This document shows, piece after piece, positions 5,789 to 10,577 of a stretch of DNA of 10,577 bases. A program made the position numbers and the translations under genes. Each line of letters starts with the position of its first letter. The first letter of the stretch is position 1. Source of the DNA: Treponema sp. (lineage in GTDB: Bacteria; Spirochaetota; Spirochaetia; Treponematales; Treponemataceae); assembly GCA_003447785.1 (NCBI GenBank), contig DLYJ01000113.1, positions 1 through 10,577 on the forward strand, in the 5' to 3' direction. The notes beneath the pieces are model-generated. The model was not told where the DNA came from. It ran no database searches and saw only the letters and a program-made list of their open reading frames with translations.

Positions 5789-7078
5789 TCAAACTCCAAG
5801 AAGTCTGCGGGCCTGAATATAATCCGCAATTCCCTGGGCAACTTTTTTAGCTTCTTTCATTGCGAGAACGACTGTTGCAGGTTTATGAACTACGTCACCA
5901 CCGGCAAAAACGCCCTTCTTTGTTGTCATACCATAAGGAGTCTGCTGTGTGATTACATAACCGCTTTCGTCAGCATCGATTCCTTCTGTTGAAGAAATAA
6001 CGCGTCCGGCAGGTTTTGAACCAACTGCAAGAAGAACCTTATCAGCAGGAATTATTTTTTCTCCTTCAGGAGTGCTGACTTTAAGACCGGTTACCTTACC
6101 GTCCTTGCCGACAACTTCGAGAGGAGTATGTTCCCACTTAAATTCTACGCCGTCTTTAACAGCTCCGTCGTATTCAGCGCGGGCTGCACGCATAAATTCA
6201 ATTGTTTTACGGTAACATACAGTTACTTTTTTAGCCTTCATCAGAACTGCAGTTCGGCAGGCATCCATAGCAACGTTTCCGGCACCGATAACAATTACTT
6301 CGTCACCTTCTTCTACAGGAACTTCTTCACGGCCAACGTTTCCGTCGCGGTAAAGACGGGTCATACGCAGAAGGTAACTTGACTGAATTACACCCTTAAG
6401 GTCTTCACCAGGAATTCCAAGTCCCTTTGCAATTGCAGTACCGGTTCCGATAAAGATAGCGTCAAATCCTTCTTCAAACATTTTGTCGATTGTAATGTCT
6501 TTACCGACCATTGTGTTTGTGATGAATGTAACACCCAGGGCTTCAATATTTTTAGTTTCGCGTCTTACAATTTCTTTTGGCAAACGGAAGTCAGGAATAC
6601 CGTAGAGGAGAACTCCGCCCGGTTCGCTTTCACCTTCGTAAACAACTACATTGTAGCCTTTACGTGCAAGGTCGCCTGCAACAGTCAGACCGGCAGGTCC
6701 AGAACCAATAACGGCAACTTTACCGTTTGTCTTTGCAACTACCTTTTCGCTTGAAAGATTGTTTTCCGAATAAAAGTCTGCAATAAAACGTTCGATACGA
6801 CCAATTTTAATTCCCTTACCAGAACGAGCAAGAACACAGTGACCTTCACACTGATTTTCATGAGGACATACGCGTCCACAAATTGCAGGAAGGTTACTTT
6901 TCTGCGAAATGATTCTGTAAGCTTCACCCATATTACCCTGTGCAAGAGCATGGTTGAACTGCGGAATATCATTTTCGATCGGACAGCCGGTTCTACACAA
7001 AGGCTTCGGACAGTTTAAACATCTGCGTGCCTCTGTTACTGCTTCGGCTATTGTATAACCAGGAATCTCTTCTTCCAT
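5789..7078 (-). CDS. NAD(P)-dependent Fe-S flavoprotein oxidoreductase, GltD/GltA/NfnB family
   Basis: The 429-residue cytoplasmic protein belongs to the glutamate synthase small-subunit family, which moves electrons between NAD(P)H, FAD and iron-sulfur clusters. It has an N-terminal Fe-S domain with two Cys sets (C20, C23, C28, C32 and C67, C71, C77, C81). An FAD-binding GxGxxG follows at 125-130 (VAVIGSGPAGL), then a second Rossmann motif for NADPH at 264-272 (IGAGNVAMD) and a C-terminal GVFAGGDVV segment that closes the FAD site. The product could be the short stand-alone GltA-type NADPH glutamate synthase component, or NfnB of the electron-bifurcating ferredoxin:NADP oxidoreductase. Neither a glutamate synthase large subunit nor NfnA is next to it, so the partner and reaction stay open. 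It starts at ATG 7078-7076 with AGAGGT at 7093-7088 as ribosome-binding site, and lacks roughly 30 N-terminal residues found in longer homologues. It has its own promoter and terminator and is probably monocistronic. Confidence 0.93.
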   Translation of the reverse strand: MEEEIPGYTIAEAVTEARRCLNCPKPLCRTGCPIENDIPQFNHALAQGNMGEAYRIISQKSNLPAICGRVCPHENQCEGHCVLARSGKGIKIGRIERFIADFYSENNLSSEKVVAKTNGKVAVIGSGPAGLTVAGDLARKGYNVVVYEGESEPGGVLLYGIPDFRLPKEIVRRETKNIEALGVTFITNTMVGKDITIDKMFEEGFDAIFIGTGTAIAKGLGIPGEDLKGVIQSSYLLRMTRLYRDGNVGREEVPVEEGDEVIVIGAGNVAMDACRTAVLMKAKKVTVCYRKTIEFMRAARAEYDGAVKDGVEFKWEHTPLEVVGKDGKVTGLKVSTPEGEKIIPADKVLLAVGSKPAGRVISSTEGIDADESGYVITQQTPYGMTTKKGVFAGGDVVHKPATVVLAMKEAKKVAQGIADYIQARRLLGV

Positions 7079-7120
7079 AACGAAAATACCTCTTTATTTT
7101 TTATAATAATGTTTCTATAT

Positions 7121-7149
7121 AGTATATCGACAATAAGCGATAAAATCAA
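7121..7149 (-). promoter_or_regulatory. Sigma-70-type promoter of the GltD/NfnB-like gene
   Basis: On the minus strand, -35 TTGATT (7149-7144) and -10 TATACT (7126-7121) are separated by exactly 17 bases, a near-consensus arrangement. Transcription would start near 7114, giving a leader of about 35 bases with AGAGGT at 7093-7088, 9 bases before the ATG. It is the best-formed promoter in the window. It separates the oxidoreductase from the mutS-comF pair, and its -35 abuts the comF stop codon. Confidence 0.7.
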
Positions 7150-7165
7150 ATCTAATCGACAATAA
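7126..7165. repeat. 11-base direct repeat across the comF end and the oxidoreductase promoter
   Basis: ATCGACAATAA occurs at 7126-7136 and again at 7155-7165, a 29-base period. One copy lies between the -35 and -10 boxes, touching the -10. The other covers the last codons and stop of comF, just upstream of the -35. The spacing is near three helical turns. It may be a paired regulator site or chance; the second copy is constrained by coding. Confidence 0.4.
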
Positions 7166-7925
7166 AGAGCGTAATTGCGTAAACTGTTTTAATTCCGTAA
7201 GCCTTTAAAGACTGGGCGCAGGCTTCGAGGGTACTGCCTGTAGTCATGACATCATCTAAAAGAAAGACAGTCTCTGGAATCTGCTTAAAATACCTCCTTA
7301 CAATTCTTTCCTTTTCCATCGAATAGGACATTTTTGCCTGTTCCATACGATGTAAACGGTTCAATTTTTTCTGCTGCTTTACAGACAGCCTTTTCAGCAC
7401 GGGGCATACTTTGACTCCGTACAGATTTTTTAAATAAAAACATAATTCTTCAATCTGATCCCAGCCCTTTTTCTTAATTTTTCCCGGCCGGGGCGGTATG
7501 GGAATTATGACAGGCTCTGAAATTCCGTTCTGCTCCTGCAGCTGGGACAGTTTGTTCCAGACTGCACGGGCAAAAACGGGAGACAGGACGCGTTTTTCTT
7601 CAGTTTTCCACGAAAAAAGAAGGTTCTTTTTCCACAGTCTGTAGGTATGCAGTGCAAAAACGCCGTCAAGACTATTTATCACGGGTGTGGTTCTGCATCC
7701 GGTACAGACATCAATTTCAGAAATCAGCGGTTTGCCGCAGATTTTACATTTTGGATTAGAAGGAGACCTGTAAGTAAAATCTTTCAGGCAGTCCCTGCAC
7801 AGCGGAATAAAAAATGTCGCCTTGCCGCAGCATGCACACTCTTCTCCGCCCAGGAAAAAACTCTGAATATACCGTAAACAGTTGATAATGATAAAAACTA
7901 ATCTGAATACCGCTACCCTGTACAC
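7152..7925 (-). CDS. comF: ComF/GntX-family phosphoribosyltransferase-like protein
   Basis: The protein has two N-terminal zinc-ribbon modules followed by a type I phosphoribosyltransferase domain. Counted from the GTG start, CxxC pairs lie at 30/33, 43/46, 60/63 and 74/77, and the PRPP-binding loop is VFLLDDVMTTGS at about 220-231. In naturally competent bacteria ComF acts in DNA uptake; in many others the family member's reaction is unknown. No ATG exists in frame upstream of the first zinc ribbon, so the start is uncertain. I chose GTG 7925-7923, giving 257 residues with about 30 before the first Cys, as usual. The only other standard option is TTG 8033-8031, inside mutS. Neither has a visible Shine-Dalgarno. 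The gene follows mutS by about 70 bases and is probably read from the same transcript. Family membership is clear from the domains; the gene symbol is by family only and does not prove competence. Confidence 0.85.
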   Translation of the reverse strand: MYRVAVFRLVFIIINCLRYIQSFFLGGEECACCGKATFFIPLCRDCLKDFTYRSPSNPKCKICGKPLISEIDVCTGCRTTPVINSLDGVFALHTYRLWKKNLLFSWKTEEKRVLSPVFARAVWNKLSQLQEQNGISEPVIIPIPPRPGKIKKKGWDQIEELCFYLKNLYGVKVCPVLKRLSVKQQKKLNRLHRMEQAKMSYSMEKERIVRRYFKQIPETVFLLDDVMTTGSTLEACAQSLKAYGIKTVYAITLFIVD

Positions 7926-7954
7926 ATTATATATAGTGCCCAGAGAGTTTAAAA
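7926..7954 (-). promoter_or_regulatory. Possible weak promoter between mutS and comF
   Basis: A perfect -10 box TATAAT stands at 7931-7926 on the minus strand. With spacers of 16-18 bases the -35 candidates are only AT-rich (TTTAAA, TTTTAA). The -10 touches the GTG proposed as the comF start, so if this promoter works, comF must start further in at a non-standard codon. It may equally be chance in AT-rich DNA. Confidence 0.25.
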
Positions 7955-7995
7955 CGGGACAATGAAAAATGTAATATTCTGTTATTATTGAATTT

Positions 7996-10577
7996 TTAAC
8001 GGCCCGAAAGTGAATTCTTCCAGCGGGAAACAAGCTGGAGTGCCTGCATCGGAGTCATATTTTCAGGGTCTGATGACAGAATCTCGTCGAGAATAAGTTC
8101 TTCATCGCTAAAAAGTCCCGGAACCTGGGGAGGCGCTTTCTGTTCAACAATCTGCTGAGGAAGGTTTTCTGCAAGGACTGGACGGTCTCCTGCCAGTTTC
8201 TGTAAATGGGAAAGAATTGAATTTGCACGGTTTATTACCGAGTCCGGAATTCCTGCCAGGCGCGCTACATGAATTCCGTAACTGTTTTCACTTGCTCCTT
8301 CCCTGATTTTGCGAAGGAATACTACCTTTCCGCTTTCTTCACTTACTGCCATACACAAAAGTTTTAAGGCACTGTTTTCTATGCGCGTAAGTTCGTGGTA
8401 ATGGGTTGCAAAGAGCGTGCGGCACTTAATTGAATTAAGGAGGTGTTCACTGATTGCCCAGGCAATGGAAAGGCCGTCTTCCGTAGAAGTTCCACGCCCT
8501 ACTTCATCCATGATTACAAGGGATTTTTCTGTAGCACTTCTTAGGATGTTTGCAGTTTCGGTCATTTCTACAAGGAAGGTAGATTCTCCCCGGGCAAGGT
8601 TGTCGCTTGCTCCGACGCGGCAGAAAATGCGGTCCACAACACCGATATGAGCCTCTGATGCAGGAACAAAGGAGCCGATTTGGGCCATGAGTGCAATCAG
8701 CGCATTCTGCCTTAGATAGGTGCTTTTTCCTGCCATATTAGGACCGGTTATCAGCGCAAATGAAGTTGAATTTTCCCCGTCAAAATCTTCAGGGCTCCTG
8801 ATTGAAATATCGTTGGGAACAAATTCCCCGGCAGGCATATGCAGTTCAACTACAGGATGGCGACCGTCCTTTATGTCAAACATTGTTGACTCATCAACGG
8901 TAGGTCTTACCCAGTTATGCATTATAGCCGCATAGGCAAGGGAAGAAGTAACATCCACGTAAGCAACTTCGCGGCTTACCTGTAAAAGATAAGCAAGGCT
9001 TTCGTTAATTTTATTTCGAACTTCAAGGAAAAGGTCCCGTTCAAGTTCAATAATTTTAGAGCCGGCTTCGTTGAGTTCATGTTCAAGCTCCTGAAGGCGC
9101 GCTGTTGTATAGCGTTCTGCATTGATGAGGGAGCGGCGCATGATAAAATGCTCAGGAACCTGCTGAAGCTTACCCTTTGTAATTTCAATATAATAACCTG
9201 CGTTATTATTGCTTTTAATCCTGAGATTTGAGATTCCGGTCTTCTGTTTTTCTTCCTCGCAGTAATCTTCAAGGATTTTGTTGAAATTTGTCTGAATGTT
9301 GCGCCAGTGGTCAAGTTCTTCAGACCAGCCCTCTTTGATGATACGGCCTTCTGTCAGGGAAGTTGCAGGTTCATCAAGAATTGAAGAAGCGATTAATTCA
9401 ATAATATTCTGTGCCTGCTCACCTTCCCCGTCTGCAAGCCCGTATTTTGAAACAAGCGTGCGGACCTTGAGCCATGACTCAAGTGACTGCCTCAACGCCT
9501 GAAGGTCCTTTGCGTGGGCTTTTGCCATTGCAACACGGCCTGCAAGACGCTCAATGTCAAGAACTGAAGAAAACTCCTGGCGGACTGCGTCAAGAAGCCT
9601 TTTGTTGTCAAAAAAGATCTGAACGTGGTCCTGGCGCGTGCTGATTTTTTTACTGTCCGTGAGAGGATAATTAAGCCAAAATGAAAGAAGCCGTCTTCCC
9701 ATGGCAGTTTCGGTAAAAGCCAGGCATTCAAGAAGTGAGAATTTAAAAGTCCCGTCCCGGAGATTTGCCGTTATTTCCAGGTTTCGTCTTGAAGAATCAT
9801 CGATAATTACGTAGTCGCAGTCCCTGTAAAGCCTGATTCCAGTGATATGCTGCGGCTTTACGGCTGTTGTGCGTAAAATATAATCGAGAAGAAAGCCTGC
9901 AGGAGCAACTTCGGGAGACGTTTCTGTCAGAGAAAAGGGCCTCAGGTTTACGGTTCCAAACTGTTTTGTGAGGCGTCCGTATGAAAGGCTGTTGTCAAAG
10001 TTCCAGTCGGGATAGTATGAAACTGAGAGATTTGTGTGCAGCGAAAGTATCTGCTGGATCTGTCCGTCATTTTTGAGTGAGTCTGGAAGGAGAAGTTCCT
10101 TTGGGTTTGCGCGGCCCAGCTCTTTTGCAAAGCGGTCGTAAAGTTCATCCCGACCCCACGAACTTGCAAAAAAGTCTGCGGTTGTAACATCGATGTAGGC
10201 AAAACCCACACCGTTTTTACTTACAAAACATGAAGCAAGAAAGTTGTTTGCGCCCCCGTCCAGGTATTCGCTTTCTACTGCGGTACCCGGAGTAATAATT
10301 TCGATTACCTTGCGTTCGGTGAGCCCCTTGCCCTTTGCAATTTCTCCCACCTGTTCGCAGATTGCAATTTTTTTACCGGCACGCAAAAGACGTGCAATAT
10401 AAACTTTGGAAGCGTGATAAGGAATTCCGCACATGGGCTGGTTTGCGCGGTGTGTAAGGGTAAGATTCAAAAGGCGGCTGACTTCTACAGCGTCCTCATT
10501 GAACATTTCGTAAAAGTCGCCAAGCCTGAAAAACAAAACTTCATTGCGGTGTTCATCCTTGATTTTCTGATACTGAA
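7996..10577 (-). CDS. mutS: DNA mismatch repair ATPase MutS (N-terminal tip cut by the right edge)
   Basis: MutS finds mispairs and, with MutL, starts strand-directed repair. The frame stays open to the edge: a TTG at 10536 is an internal Leu, because the codons before it read QYQKIKDEHRNEV, matching the usual MutS start. The 859 visible residues equal a full family length, so probably only a few N-terminal residues are missing. Numbered from that Leu, the mismatch-wedge GDFYE is at 6-10, the connector and lever/clamp domains occupy roughly 105-540, Walker A GPNMAGKST is at 598-606, Walker B VIMDE at 674-678, and THYH of the signature region at 711-714. The C-terminal tail has QVPGLF at 804-809, a possible sliding-clamp (beta) contact, and MTPMQALQLVSRWK at 827-840, resembling the tetramerisation helices of other MutS. 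The stop is TAA 7998-7996. All catalytic motifs are intact. The promoter lies outside the window. Confidence 0.98.
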   Translation of the reverse strand, partial: QYQKIKDEHRNEVLFFRLGDFYEMFNEDAVEVSRLLNLTLTHRANQPMCGIPYHASKVYIARLLRAGKKIAICEQVGEIAKGKGLTERKVIEIITPGTAVESEYLDGGANNFLASCFVSKNGVGFAYIDVTTADFFASSWGRDELYDRFAKELGRANPKELLLPDSLKNDGQIQQILSLHTNLSVSYYPDWNFDNSLSYGRLTKQFGTVNLRPFSLTETSPEVAPAGFLLDYILRTTAVKPQHITGIRLYRDCDYVIIDDSSRRNLEITANLRDGTFKFSLLECLAFTETAMGRRLLSFWLNYPLTDSKKISTRQDHVQIFFDNKRLLDAVRQEFSSVLDIERLAGRVAMAKAHAKDLQALRQSLESWLKVRTLVSKYGLADGEGEQAQNIIELIASSILDEPATSLTEGRIIKEGWSEELDHWRNIQTNFNKILEDYCEEEKQKTGISNLRIKSNNNAGYYIEITKGKLQQVPEHFIMRRSLINAERYTTARLQELEHELNEAGSKIIELERDLFLEVRNKINESLAYLLQVSREVAYVDVTSSLAYAAIMHNWVRPTVDESTMFDIKDGRHPVVELHMPAGEFVPNDISIRSPEDFDGENSTSFALITGPNMAGKSTYLRQNALIALMAQIGSFVPASEAHIGVVDRIFCRVGASDNLARGESTFLVEMTETANILRSATEKSLVIMDEVGRGTSTEDGLSIAWAISEHLLNSIKCRTLFATHYHELTRIENSALKLLCMAVSEESGKVVFLRKIREGASENSYGIHVARLAGIPDSVINRANSILSHLQKLAGDRPVLAENLPQQIVEQKAPPQVPGLFSDEELILDEILSSDPENMTPMQALQLVSRWKNSLSGR

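Noticed and set aside
7926..7998. A terminator between mutS and comF
   Set aside because: No stem longer than about three base pairs with a following T-run is visible, so read-through from mutS into comF is the simpler reading.
10534..10536. TTG at 10536 as the mutS start codon
   Set aside because: The frame continues to the window edge, and the 13 codons before it match the normal MutS N-terminus. The TTG is the Leu in the VLFFRLGDFYE region, so the gene is cut by the edge and does not start there.
1..10577. CRISPR array, tRNA, rRNA, insertion sequence, toxin-antitoxin pair, phage or defence module
   Set aside because: I see no regularly spaced repeats, no transposase or integrase motifs, no structured RNA gene and no foreign-looking base composition. 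Almost all sequence is accounted for by chromosomal genes on one strand.

Overview
The window is a bacterial chromosomal segment in which every supported gene lies on the minus strand, so transcription runs from the right edge to the left edge. Gene content and protein character (MutS, a ComF-type phosphoribosyltransferase, a stand-alone CheW, NAD kinase overlapping RecN, and treponeme-like conserved proteins of unknown role) suggest a spirochaete of the genus Treponema. The moderate GC content would fit a gut or rumen species. This assignment rests on recognising protein families, not on a marker gene. I see no rRNA, tRNA, CRISPR array, insertion sequence, phage gene or replication origin.

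Layout in the direction of transcription. (1) 10577-7996: mutS, complete except for a few N-terminal residues beyond the right edge. (2) 7925-7152: a ComF-family double zinc-ribbon phosphoribosyltransferase with no ATG start, about 70 bases behind mutS and probably co-transcribed with it. (3) 7078-5789: a GltD/NfnB-type Fe-S flavoprotein oxidoreductase with its own well-formed promoter (TTGATT, 17 bases, TATACT) and a low-GC terminator-like hairpin behind it. (4) 5673 to the left edge: a tightly packed six-gene set. It consists of cheW; a DegT/DnrJ-fold protein that seems to lack its PLP lysine; nadK; recN, which overlaps nadK by 8 bases; a helical protein of unknown function; and the N-terminal part of a protein that looks like a degenerate HD-hydrolase domain. 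Gaps in this set are 67, 21, -8, 12 and 2 bases.

MutS and RecN are both DNA-maintenance ATPases (mismatch repair and double-strand-break repair). ComF-like proteins are linked to DNA uptake or recombination in other bacteria. NAD kinase makes the NADP that the GltD/NfnB-type enzyme would use. CheW couples chemoreceptors to CheA, and its place at the head of a repair and cofactor operon is the oddest pairing here. The intergenic DNA is informative: between the oxidoreductase and cheW there is a terminator hairpin whose T-tract runs directly into an 11-base perfect inverted repeat surrounding the predicted cheW -10 box.

Nothing here is clearly a new defence or mobile system. The best leads are the two enzyme folds in the recN operon whose catalytic residues appear to be missing, the unknown protein between them, and the palindrome at the cheW promoter.
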